Positions 34,912 to 42,158 of a DNA stretch of 56,361 nt are shown piece after piece. Positions within the stretch are counted from its first letter, which is position 1. Every line of letters starts with the position of its first letter. Below the pieces are notes generated by a model. It was given only the letters and a program-made list of their open reading frames with translations, had not been told where the DNA came from and made no database searches. Position numbers and translations under genes: made by a program. Source of the DNA: Oscillospiraceae bacterium (GTDB lineage Bacteria; Bacillota; Clostridia; Oscillospirales; Oscillospiraceae). The DNA is taken from positions 1-56,361 of the forward strand of contig WRBE01000011.1 of assembly GCA_009779845.1 (NCBI GenBank), given 5' to 3'.

Positions 34912-34941
34912 TAGACATCCTTTACCCTTCTATGATACAAT
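34912..34941 (+). promoter_or_regulatory. Sigma-A-like promoter of the multidomain surface protein
   Basis: TAGACA (34912-34917), an 18-base spacer and TACAAT (34936-34941) are near consensus. It would give a 5' leader of about 110-160 bases. The rest of 34584-35057 is AT-rich and holds no recognised gene; a short CCCCC..GGGGG hairpin sits near 34774. Confidence 0.5.
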
Positions 34942-35110
34942 CATGCCCATTAACGGAATAAACCCCAGCTTCATCCGACCACGCATCGTATAAAAAGAAT
35001 TTTGGGAGCGGCCGCACCTAAAAGATATATATTTATACTAAGAGGAGTGGGCAAAGGATGGGTGTCCCACCTGCAATATACAGCTATCTCACCAATGGGA
35101 ATGCTTCTGC

Positions 35111-37966
35111 ATGGAATGTCCCACGGGAACACTACCTGCGCCTGTCATTTCACCAGATTTTCCCAACGCAATACGTAACGTGCCTTTCAGCAGGCGCATC
35201 TATGCGGATGCCTCAAACAGTATATTGCCGCTCACATGGCGACTGATATCAGGCACCCTGCCGCCTGGGTTGACTTTTTCCAATGGGCTTATCTCTGGTA
35301 CACCGACGACCATGGGGAGCTTTACCTTTACCGTTATGGCACAAGGCTCGGGGCTCAACGCGCCCGCCGCCGCCCAACAGTTCACCATGTCGATAACCCC
35401 AAGCATCACATGGAATGGAAATGGCGGAGTGGGGCCGCAACCTTGGGCACGTATACCGGGTACGCCCTTGGGCACGCTACCTATACCAATGCGGGACGGA
35501 TTTGCGTTTGTCGGCTGGTTTACGGCGCAGACCGGCGGCACACAAATTACCCCGGCGACACTTGCACCTTCGGCGAACACTACATATTGGGCAAGATGGA
35601 CAGCTCCAACACTTAGCATAAACCAGTCCACTTGGAATCCGGCACCGACAGCAGACAATATGATTGTCAACGTGACCTCCAACACACAATGGAGCGTAAG
35701 TAGTAGTAATACAAGTTGGCTGACCATCTTGGACATTACGCCCGCAAACCGCATGGGAAATGGTAGTTTCCGAATTCGTGTCTCTCCCAATACGAGTATC
35801 AACAGCAGAACAGGCAGGGTGACGATTACGGGAAGCGGGATTACGCATACCATAACCGTGACGCAAGTGGCGCCGAATCTTACCGTGAGCTCGTCTCTAT
35901 GGCTTCCAACACCGATAGCAAGCGACATCACTATCCCTGTAACATCCAATATCACATGGAATGCGCCCACCAGCGATGTGAATTGGCTGGAAATCTCGAA
36001 CATTACGCCCGCAAACCGTATGGGAAATGGTAGTTTCCGGATTAGTGCCACTGCCAATACAGGTACATCCAGCAGAACAGGCAGGGTGACGATTACAGGA
36101 GGTGGGGTTACGCGAACGATAGCGGTGACGCAAGCGGCACCACTCCTTACAATAAGCCCATCCACATGGAATCCGGCACCGGCAGCAAGCAATGTAACCG
36201 TCAACGTGACATCCAACATACAGTGGAGTGTAAGTAGCAGTAATACAAGCTGGCTAACCATCTCGGACATTGCGCCCGCAAACCGTACAGGAAGCGGTAG
36301 TTTCCGGCTCAACACCACTTTCAATACCGGAATGAGCAGCCGAACGGGAACGGTAACAATAACAGGCGGCGGTCTTACTCGTACAATGACGATAACCCAG
36401 CCGCCGGCACCGCCCGGCATCCCCATAATGGTGCCGCCCCGAGAAATCACAACATCAAGCCTAACCCTTCAATGGATTGGGGTACCAAATGTGAACCGAT
36501 ACTGGGTCTATCAACAAAACGCCGCCGGCATCTTTGTATCACTGGGAAGTACAACGGAAAACCATTTCCGGGTAGGCAACCTTGCCGCAGGTGCAACCTA
36601 CACATTCCGGGTGTTTGCAGAATGTGATAGCCGTGGCCGCTCAAATCATTCGGAAGGTCGGTTCACAACTTGGGTGCCGCTCGCCGCCCCTGTGATGCAG
36701 CCGTCGGAAAATGTCACCACATCCAGTTTGACTCTCAGATGGAACAATGTGTTAAGCGCAAGCCGATACGTGGTCTACCAACAAAATGCTGCCGGTACCT
36801 TTGTATTTTTGGGAACGACAGTATTGAGCACCACCCATTTTACGGTCAATAACCTTGCCCCGAATACGTACCACACCTTCCGCATATTTGCAGAATGTTC
36901 CCGCCGCGAGCGTTCGCCCCACGCTGAAATTCGGGTCAGAACCCAGCCTGCAACGCTCACGGTGTCACCGACCGCATGGAGTCCGGGGTCAGGGGGCGGA
37001 AACACTACCATCAGCGTAACATCCAACATCACATGGAACGCACCCACCAGCAATGTGAACTGGTTGACCGCCACGAATGTGTCACCCACAAATCGCACAG
37101 GAAATGGCAGTTTCCGGATTAACGCCGTCGCCAATCCCAGTACCAGCAGCCGGACAGGAACCATAACCGTGACCGGCGGCGGACTGACCCGCACGATATC
37201 TGTGACACAGGCAGGCGCACCTGCGAATGTGACAATTACGTGGAACGCCAATGACGGAAGTGCCGTAGCACCGTGGAGCAGGGCACCGGGGACAGCGTTG
37301 GGAACATTGCCGAGGTCATATCCTAGAACCGATGATCGTGCCCTGATTGGCTGGTTTACCACAACGGCCCAGACAGGCGGCACACGAGTTTTGCCTACCA
37401 CTGTTGTACCAAGCACAAGCACAACATATCATGCCAGATGGAGTAATCCGAATCGCCATTTTGAATTTTGGTGGCCGCGCGGTAGAAACATTTCGTTTGG
37501 ATTTAATGCGACTGACGCAACTTGGCTGCCGCTGATGCGTCAGGGCATGACCAACTGGAACTATGCCGGAAACAGACCACCACACATGCCCAGATTTAAC
37601 GAAGCTCCCAGCTCTGCAAATAGGGTAATTGCAAGAGCATTCCCGCAATACCATTTTTTGGGGCGTGTTGATTTTGCGCTTGAAACTCCACCCGGTAGCG
37701 GTCGTGTATATGCACGTGGCCCAACAGAGCAGCAATTTAACATTCGTATGAACCAGCATCGCATAGCACTTGAATTCCCAAACCAAGCCACACAAAGAGA
37801 GGTCATCACCAGTGTGTTTGTCCACGAACTAGGGCATGTCCTTGGGTTAGAGCACCCAAGTGGCGCACACGCAAACGTAAACAGTGTGATGCAACCGGGT
37901 GGCTCTCCCAATCGAAGAACACCAACAGCATTTGACATTGATAGTGTCCGTATGTTGTTTGAATAA
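35111..37966 (+). CDS. Multidomain BACON/FN3/InlB-repeat protein with C-terminal metzincin-like protease
   Basis: The 951-residue product is modular. In order: a putative-Ig (He_PIG) domain (about 12-95), an InlB-type Listeria-Bacteroides repeat (about 98-163), three BACON-like beta domains (168-252, 257-341, 346-430), two fibronectin III domains (about 436-525 and 526-617), a fourth BACON domain (about 620-705), a second InlB-type repeat (about 709-775) and a protease domain (about 778-951). The protease has HELGHVLGLEHP, giving zinc ligands His905, His909, His915 and catalytic Glu906, then SVMQPG as the Met-turn, the matrixin/metzincin pattern. It should act on extracellular proteins or glycans, but no signal peptide is visible. 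The only strong binding site (GAGGAG, 35042) serves an ATG at 35058 in another frame, so the true 5' end may be frameshifted. Confidence 0.85.
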   Translation: MECPTGTLPAPVISPDFPNAIRNVPFSRRIYADASNSILPLTWRLISGTLPPGLTFSNGLISGTPTTMGSFTFTVMAQGSGLNAPAAAQQFTMSITPSITWNGNGGVGPQPWARIPGTPLGTLPIPMRDGFAFVGWFTAQTGGTQITPATLAPSANTTYWARWTAPTLSINQSTWNPAPTADNMIVNVTSNTQWSVSSSNTSWLTILDITPANRMGNGSFRIRVSPNTSINSRTGRVTITGSGITHTITVTQVAPNLTVSSSLWLPTPIASDITIPVTSNITWNAPTSDVNWLEISNITPANRMGNGSFRISATANTGTSSRTGRVTITGGGVTRTIAVTQAAPLLTISPSTWNPAPAASNVTVNVTSNIQWSVSSSNTSWLTISDIAPANRTGSGSFRLNTTFNTGMSSRTGTVTITGGGLTRTMTITQPPAPPGIPIMVPPREITTSSLTLQWIGVPNVNRYWVYQQNAAGIFVSLGSTTENHFRVGNLAAGATYTFRVFAECDSRGRSNHSEGRFTTWVPLAAPVMQPSENVTTSSLTLRWNNVLSASRYVVYQQNAAGTFVFLGTTVLSTTHFTVNNLAPNTYHTFRIFAECSRRERSPHAEIRVRTQPATLTVSPTAWSPGSGGGNTTISVTSNITWNAPTSNVNWLTATNVSPTNRTGNGSFRINAVANPSTSSRTGTITVTGGGLTRTISVTQAGAPANVTITWNANDGSAVAPWSRAPGTALGTLPRSYPRTDDRALIGWFTTTAQTGGTRVLPTTVVPSTSTTYHARWSNPNRHFEFWWPRGRNISFGFNATDATWLPLMRQGMTNWNYAGNRPPHMPRFNEAPSSANRVIARAFPQYHFLGRVDFALETPPGSGRVYARGPTEQQFNIRMNQHRIALEFPNQATQREVITSVFVHELGHVLGLEHPSGAHANVNSVMQPGGSPNRRTPTAFDIDSVRMLFE
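35612..37200 (+). repeat. Degenerate 255-270 bp repeats encoding BACON domains
   Basis: Four copies of a unit of about 255 bases start near 35612, 35878, 36148 and 36955. The first three are adjacent; the fourth follows the two FN3 modules. Shared landmarks are TGGAATCCGGCACCG, ACATCCAA, GGAAATGGTAGTTTCCG and a closing ACGCAA/ACCCAG. The first and third copies are the most similar at DNA level, suggesting duplication by unequal exchange. Confidence 0.75.
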
Positions 37967-37986
37967 TTAAAAGGAGTCAAAATATC

Positions 37987-38838
37987 ATGAAAAAATTACT
38001 ATGGGTCATAGCAATTCTTGCCCTGCTTGCCTTTACCGCCTGTACAGGTGAGTCCCAAGATGAAACCATCATAGAGGATACAACTACTATAACTGATACC
38101 GTCATCTTTGATGACCATGAGCCGACTGATCTACCAGAGGATTCAAACACTTCAGATAAGGCCGAGACCATTGACACCCCAGCCACGCCCCCACCTCATC
38201 ATGGTGAAATCATTGAGATGGGCGGCGGTCACTCTAACTGGATGATTTATGACGATGTGGCGCATATGACTTCGCATAATTGGGTGAGCGTTTTTCGTGG
38301 TGAAGTGTTAGACGAAAGGCCGGAATGGTTCGGTTCATACGGTTCTATCGTTGACGACCCACCCCCGGGTACCACTGCTGAGGAGATACGAGCCATGTTT
38401 CATAGTATCTTTACAGTGTACCGTGTTCGCGTGACAGACGTATTCCAAGGTGACATGCAACCGGGCGATATTGTAGAAGTAATGCAGGAAGGGGGCGAAC
38501 GGGGCGGTTTCCGCTTTGGTAACCGTGAAGAAATTCCTATCGCTGTGGGGGATGACCTAGTATTCTTTGCTGCGCTTTTTCCAGAATTCCCAGCCCTTCC
38601 GGGTGGCTTGATGAACCCCTACCAAACCGTGTATCGGTTTGTAGGTTCGAATGAACTGGCACTGTCCGGGCGCATTATGATTGAGGAATTGGAAAGCGTC
38701 TATTACAGCCACCACAACATTCCCGTCACTTTAGGCGACCTGCTTGAACTCAAAGTCAAAAACTTCAGCCTAGAAGCGGCGTTTGCGATGGACTGGGTGG
38801 ATGAAACCGAGCTACAGGAGTATTTGGCTCGGCGGTAA
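37987..38838 (+). CDS. Lipoprotein A of a paralogous pair, function unknown
   Basis: The 283-residue protein starts with a lipoprotein signal ending LLAFTAC (Cys about 19), so it is predicted to be membrane-anchored outside. A Thr/Asp-rich linker (20-60) leads to a domain containing WVSVFRGEVLDERPEWF, YRVRVTDVFQGDMQPGDIVEVMQEGG and EIPIAVGDDLVFFAA. This resembles a small beta-barrel fold found in clostridial lipoproteins, but I cannot name the family. The last 16 residues (MDWVDETELQEYLARR) are shared almost exactly with the next gene. AAAAGGAG precedes the ATG, 20 bases after the protease gene stop, so the two may be co-transcribed. Confidence 0.85.
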   Translation: MKKLLWVIAILALLAFTACTGESQDETIIEDTTTITDTVIFDDHEPTDLPEDSNTSDKAETIDTPATPPPHHGEIIEMGGGHSNWMIYDDVAHMTSHNWVSVFRGEVLDERPEWFGSYGSIVDDPPPGTTAEEIRAMFHSIFTVYRVRVTDVFQGDMQPGDIVEVMQEGGERGGFRFGNREEIPIAVGDDLVFFAALFPEFPALPGGLMNPYQTVYRFVGSNELALSGRIMIEELESVYYSHHNIPVTLGDLLELKVKNFSLEAAFAMDWVDETELQEYLARR

Positions 38839-38853
38839 TAGGTAAATGGGCGA

Positions 38854-38888
38854 GAAGAGAACTGTTGCGCTCTGCAACGGTTCTCTTC
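38854..38888 (+). terminator. Stem-loop between the paired lipoproteins
   Basis: A 15-base stem (38854-38868 with 38874-38888, one G-U pair) around a 5-base loop lies 15 bases after the first stop. No T-run follows, so partial termination or mRNA protection is likely. Confidence 0.5.
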
Positions 38889-38911
38889 CTAGGATGAGGA
38901 GTTGAAAAATT

Positions 38912-39790
38912 ATGAAAAGAATCCTTTTAATTGCATTCATCGCTCTCACCTTGCTGTCTTTAACGGCTTGCTTGGGATATCATGAAACCGAAACAACTTA
39001 TGAAGAACAAGCGGCGGTGTATGACGTGGAAGGTGCAGAAAAACCTGAAATCCTAGAGGTTCAGGAAACGCCGGAAGTGGTTGAAACACCCGAGATTTTG
39101 GATGTTCCAGCAACTTGGGAATGGCTAGACGTATCAGACACTCCGCGTGTGCCAATTATTTGGGCTGATATGGACAGAGAAGGGCTGGATGTGTCTTATG
39201 TGCCGCATCGTTCCTTCTTTGAGTATGGCGATGCGATGTCATTATATTACGATGCAACCGATGTGATTCGTGGACAAGTGCTGGACATAAGGACTGACTG
39301 GCTCAACCGAAATTATCCGCCAGACATTCCGCTTTATGAAGGTGTGGAACGCTATGAGGTATTTACCGTTTTTCATGTCAGGGTGTGGGAAGTGTTCAAA
39401 GGCGAACATCAACCGGGCGAAATCGTAGAGGTGGCGCAAGCAGGCGGGATGATTGATGGTCAACTGGTTATCAACCGTAATCAAATCCCCATAGCAGCCG
39501 GTGATGATCTGGTATTCTTTTTGTTGAACAATATCCGCAGTACACCTGCCGGTGTTCTATCGCCAATACAGGCTACATACCACTTTACGCCACTGGGTTC
39601 AAGTGATAGAGCAAGGGAAAGGGGATTCCATGAAGTTTTAGAATGTGTAAGCAACCCAGACCACAACCTCGTGACGCTTACCATAGCCGATATGATTGAG
39701 ATGAAGATACACAGCTTCGGCTACGAGGCGGCACTGGAACTTGACTGGGTGGATGAAACCGAGCTACAGGAGTATTTGGCTCGGCGGTAG
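38912..39790 (+). CDS. Lipoprotein B of a paralogous pair, function unknown
   Basis: The 292-residue protein has a lipobox ending LSLTAC (Cys about 20) and an acidic Glu/Val/Pro-rich linker (25-75). The same domain as lipoprotein A follows: DVIRGQVLDIRTDWL, FHVRVWEVFKGEHQPGEIVEVAQAGG and QIPIAAGDDLVFFLL. The two proteins align over the whole domain with moderate similarity, but the final 47 bases of coding DNA are identical. GAGGAG precedes the ATG. The context (adhesin-protease upstream) suggests a shared extracellular role, not demonstrated. Confidence 0.85.
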   Translation: MKRILLIAFIALTLLSLTACLGYHETETTYEEQAAVYDVEGAEKPEILEVQETPEVVETPEILDVPATWEWLDVSDTPRVPIIWADMDREGLDVSYVPHRSFFEYGDAMSLYYDATDVIRGQVLDIRTDWLNRNYPPDIPLYEGVERYEVFTVFHVRVWEVFKGEHQPGEIVEVAQAGGMIDGQLVINRNQIPIAAGDDLVFFLLNNIRSTPAGVLSPIQATYHFTPLGSSDRARERGFHEVLECVSNPDHNLVTLTIADMIEMKIHSFGYEAALELDWVDETELQEYLARR

Positions 39791-39800
39791 CGAACAGCCA

Positions 39801-39840
39801 AACCACCGCCGCATTCCAGCAACAGGAATGCGGCGGTGTT
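39801..39840 (+). terminator. GC-rich hairpin after lipoprotein B
   Basis: CACCGCCGCATTCC (39804-39817) pairs perfectly with GGAATGCGGCGGTG (39825-39838), followed by TTGCATTG. The sequence is nearly the same as the hairpin after ygeW (26835-26873), so a terminator-like palindrome is re-used or copied. Confidence 0.65.
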
Positions 39841-39879
39841 GCATTGTGGCGGAAAAGTCCAAACGCATGTCCCCCGGCA

Positions 39880-39909
39880 GGTATATTTGTCCCAGCGGGC
39901 AAATATACT
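39880..39909 (+). promoter_or_regulatory. Sigma-E-like promoter of the yabP operon
   Basis: GGTATATT (39880-39887) matches the sigma-E -35 consensus GKMATATT at 7 of 8 positions. AATATACT (39902-39909) matches the -10 consensus CATAYAMT at 7 of 8. The spacer is 14 bases, the normal value. The two boxes also form a palindrome (GTATATTTG and CAAATATAC). Bacillus yabP and yabQ are transcribed by sigma-E in the mother cell, so position and sequence agree. Confidence 0.75.
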
Positions 39910-39942
39910 TGTACAAAACTATAGCCGAGGGAGGACACACAA

Positions 39943-40227
39943 GTGGCATACGAAACAAAAACACAGGTTGACACACCCCACAATATTATTCTAGAAGGCA
40001 GAGAACGGCTCAGTATCTCTGGGGTGCAAGATGTAGAGCGGTTTGACGAAGAGGCCGTTGTCGTTGACACATCCAAAGGGATGCTCATTATCAAAGGCAG
40101 TGAGTTGCATGTAGAAAAATTGAGCCTAGACAGCGGGGACTTATCGGTACAAGGCCAGATACAAAGTCTGCACTATGAAGAAGAGTTGAGAGAAAAGGGC
40201 AGTTTGCTCTCCAGACTGTTTAAATAG
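39943..40227 (+). CDS. yabP: Sporulation protein YabP
   Basis: The 94-residue protein belongs to the YabP/YqfC family. It has the hallmark HNIILEGRERLSISGVQDVERFDEEAVVVDTSKGMLIIKGSELHVEKLSLDSGDLSVQGQI-type beta-sheet layout of strands with Gly turns. It is required for normal spore development in Bacillus, probably around the outer forespore membrane. The start is GTG at 39943 with GGGAGG about 9 bases before it. It is followed by yabQ 3 bases later, the conserved gene order. Confidence 0.94.
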   Translation: MAYETKTQVDTPHNIILEGRERLSISGVQDVERFDEEAVVVDTSKGMLIIKGSELHVEKLSLDSGDLSVQGQIQSLHYEEELREKGSLLSRLFK

Positions 40228-40230
40228 CGC

Positions 40231-40929
40231 ATGGAGATTTTCATCTCCACACAACTTGCTCAGGTCGGTGCCGCCCTGCTGGTTGGTTTTACAGCGGGGC
40301 TTTATTATGATGTGCTCCGCGCTGTCCGTTACCGAGCCGACGGGTCTGGCATGACGATTTTTCTGGACATTCTCTTCTGGATTGGGCTACTGGCCCTATT
40401 ATTTGTGCAAACCATGGTGGCAGGGGCAGGGGTCGCACGGATATTTATGCTGACGGTAAATGCGGGTGGTTTTGTGCTTTATTTCCTCTCTTTCAGTCGC
40501 CCCGTGCTATATTTCGCCGGAAAATGTATTGACTTTTTCATTGGAATTGTACGGCGTATCGTCTCCCCTATTCGTTGGTTTTGGGCCAAATGGAAATTTT
40601 TTTGGGAAAAACGAAAAAAAAGCTTCCAAAAACTGGGCAAGTGTTATATAATACAAAGAAAAGATTGGCTCATTATACGAAAACGACTGAGAAGAGCAAA
40701 ACAAGAAGGGGGAATTGGGCGAGATGAAACGAAAGGCAAGCATTTTTACGAAGCTGGTGGTATTGGCACTGGTGGTCTACGCCTCCGTCACCCTCATCGG
40801 TCTCCACGGTCAACTGGAGAGCACACGGGCGGCACAGCTAGAGTTACAACAAAGCGTGGAAGAACAGGCACTAGAAAACGCAGTGCTGGAATACGAGGTC
40901 GAAAACCGCAACGATCCGGAGATGATTGA
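40231..40929 (+). CDS. yabQ: Sporulation protein YabQ with long C-terminal extension
   Basis: YabQ is a membrane protein of the mother cell needed for spore cortex formation. Residues 1-120 hold about three or four membrane segments and match the family (GFTAGLYYDVLRAVRY, FLDILFWIGLLALLF, GFVLYFLSFSRPVLYF). Residues 120-165 are basic. The frame then continues to residue 232 as an Arg/Gly/Thr-rich tail that overlaps divIC in a different frame by 206 bases. The tail is probably not conserved. The start ATG lies 3 bases after the yabP stop and has no strong binding site, so translation is likely coupled. Confidence 0.9.
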   Translation: MEIFISTQLAQVGAALLVGFTAGLYYDVLRAVRYRADGSGMTIFLDILFWIGLLALLFVQTMVAGAGVARIFMLTVNAGGFVLYFLSFSRPVLYFAGKCIDFFIGIVRRIVSPIRWFWAKWKFFWEKRKKSFQKLGKCYIIQRKDWLIIRKRLRRAKQEGGIGRDETKGKHFYEAGGIGTGGLRLRHPHRSPRSTGEHTGGTARVTTKRGRTGTRKRSAGIRGRKPQRSGDD

Positions 40930-40999
40930 ACGCATCGCCCGGGCTCGCTTTGGGCTAATCATGCCCGGTGAGCGGATATTTTACGGGAATACAGACTAG
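40724..40999 (+). CDS. divIC: DivIC/FtsL-like septum formation initiator
   Basis: The 91-residue protein has one membrane segment (about residues 8-28, FTKLVVLALVVYASVTLIGL). An extracytoplasmic coiled coil follows (about 30-60, QLELQQSVEEQALENAVLEYEVE), then the family ending NDPEMIERIARARFGLIMPGERIFY. It belongs to the FtsB/DivIC family that links FtsL, FtsQ/DivIB and the septal synthase. The ATG at 40724 is preferred over a TTG at 40715 because the AAGGGGG at 40706-40712 is better spaced from it. It lies within the yabQ frame and is part of the conserved yabP-yabQ-divIC-yabR set. Confidence 0.92.
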   Translation: MKRKASIFTKLVVLALVVYASVTLIGLHGQLESTRAAQLELQQSVEEQALENAVLEYEVENRNDPEMIERIARARFGLIMPGERIFYGNTD

Positions 41000-41054
41000 C
41001 GCCTCGCCGTTTTGGCGATGCGTGTCAATATTATTAGGTAAGGGTACATAGTCA

Positions 41055-41471
41055 ATGGGGTTTGATGTGGGCAGTGTTGTGACCGGCAAGGTCACAGGGA
41101 TTAAAAAATTCGGTGCTTTTGTCACGTTAGAGGACAAGAGAAGTGGTTTGGTGCATATTTCTGAGGTGGCCAACACCTATGTAGACGATGTATCCGCCCA
41201 TCTCACCGAAGGGCAAGAGGTCAAAGTCAAGATTGTCAGCATTGACGACACCGGTCGGATGAACCTGTCCATCAAAAAAGCCATGGAGCCAGAGCCGGCG
41301 AAAGCTTCGCCCCGTCCCCCAAGGCCCCAAACCCACCGTGCCCCACCGCCGCCGAAGGCCCCTGCTACTTTCGAGGATCGTCTCAAGCAGTTTATGCAAG
41401 AGTCGAACAGCAAAATGTCCGGGTTGGAGATGTATGCCAGCCAGAAGTCCCGGCGCAGAACAAAAGGATAA
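41055..41471 (+). CDS. yabR: S1 domain RNA-binding protein (YabR-like)
   Basis: The 138-residue protein has one S1 RNA-binding domain at residues 1-75, with VGSVVTGKVTGIKKFGAFVTLEDKRSGLVHISEVA and EGQEVKVKIVSIDDTGRMNLSIKKA. A Pro/Arg/Ala-rich linker follows, then a short conserved tail (FEDRLKQFMQESNSKMSGLEMY). This is the typical form of the protein following DivIC in Firmicutes. It is a general RNA-binding protein in the family; its target is unknown. A strong terminator follows. Confidence 0.93.
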   Translation: MGFDVGSVVTGKVTGIKKFGAFVTLEDKRSGLVHISEVANTYVDDVSAHLTEGQEVKVKIVSIDDTGRMNLSIKKAMEPEPAKASPRPPRPQTHRAPPPPKAPATFEDRLKQFMQESNSKMSGLEMYASQKSRRRTKG

Positions 41472-41486
41472 TGCATCAAAAAACAG

Positions 41487-41526
41487 TCCCCACCCGATTC
41501 ATCATCTGGGTGGGGATTTTTATTTG
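41487..41526 (+). terminator. Intrinsic terminator after yabR
   Basis: TCCCCACCC (41487-41495) pairs with GGGTGGGGA (41508-41516), followed by TTTTTATTTG. It lies 15 bases after the stop and also separates the convergent cotJ operon. Confidence 0.93.
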
Positions 41527-41537
41527 CCGCAACAGTA

Positions 41538-42155
41538 TTATGTGTGCGAGACAGCACGTTTCCGATCAAACGCCGGGTTAAACATATATACATTCTTCTG
41601 ATTCAGCCGCTCTCTGGCGAGTTCTACGGCTTCGCCGAAGCGCTGGAAGTGGACAATTTCCCGTTCCCGCAGGAATCGGATGACGTTGTTGACATCCGGG
41701 TCATCGGAGAGGCGGAGGATGTTGTCGTAGGTAGTTCTGGCCTTTTGTTCGGCGGCCATGTCTTCGACTAGGTCGGTGATCACATCGCCCTTGACCTGAA
41801 ATGTGGCCGCAGTCCACGGGGTGCCGGAGGCGAATTGAGGGTAGACTCCTGCTGTGTGGTCTACAAAGTAGGCTTCTAGCCCTGCTCGTTTCACCTCTTC
41901 TTCCGTCATATTCCGGGTCAACTGATGGACGATGGTGGCAACCATCTCTAAATGCCCCAGCTCCTCTGTCCCGATATCTGTCAGTAGGCCCTTGAGTTCA
42001 GGATAAGGCATGGCATATCGCTGGGATAGATAACGGAGCGATGCACCCAACTCGCCGTCGGGGCCGCCATACTGACTTATAATAAACTTCGCCAGTGCCG
42101 GGTTGGGGTTTTTAATACGGACAGGATACTGCAACTTCTTCTCATAAATAAACAT
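41538..42155 (-). CDS. cotJC: Spore coat protein CotJC (manganese catalase family)
   Basis: CotJC is a ferritin-like di-metal protein of the spore coat, related to manganese catalases. The 205-residue sequence starts MFIYEKKLQYPVRIKNPNP and has the metal ligands in GELGASLRYLSQRY, DIGTEELGHLEMV (Glu and His) and the second pair in EDMAAEQKARTTYDN and REREIVHFQRFGE. Such enzymes decompose hydrogen peroxide, though for CotJC this activity is inferred from the family. It follows the CotJA-JB fusion gene by 3 bases; both form the cotJ operon, made in the mother cell under sigma-E in Bacillus. Confidence 0.95.
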   Translation of the reverse strand: MFIYEKKLQYPVRIKNPNPALAKFIISQYGGPDGELGASLRYLSQRYAMPYPELKGLLTDIGTEELGHLEMVATIVHQLTRNMTEEEVKRAGLEAYFVDHTAGVYPQFASGTPWTAATFQVKGDVITDLVEDMAAEQKARTTYDNILRLSDDPDVNNVIRFLREREIVHFQRFGEAVELARERLNQKNVYMFNPAFDRKRAVSHT

Positions 42156-42158
42156 GGG

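Noticed and set aside
35200-36450. A 416-codon open frame on the minus strand across the BACON repeats
   Set aside because: It mirrors the repetitive coding frame of the + strand gene, lacks a binding site, and its translation is a low-complexity Val/Pro-rich sequence.
35612-37200. CRISPR-like or minisatellite array
   Set aside because: The repeats are about 255 bases, coding and diverged, without short identical direct repeats and unique spacers.
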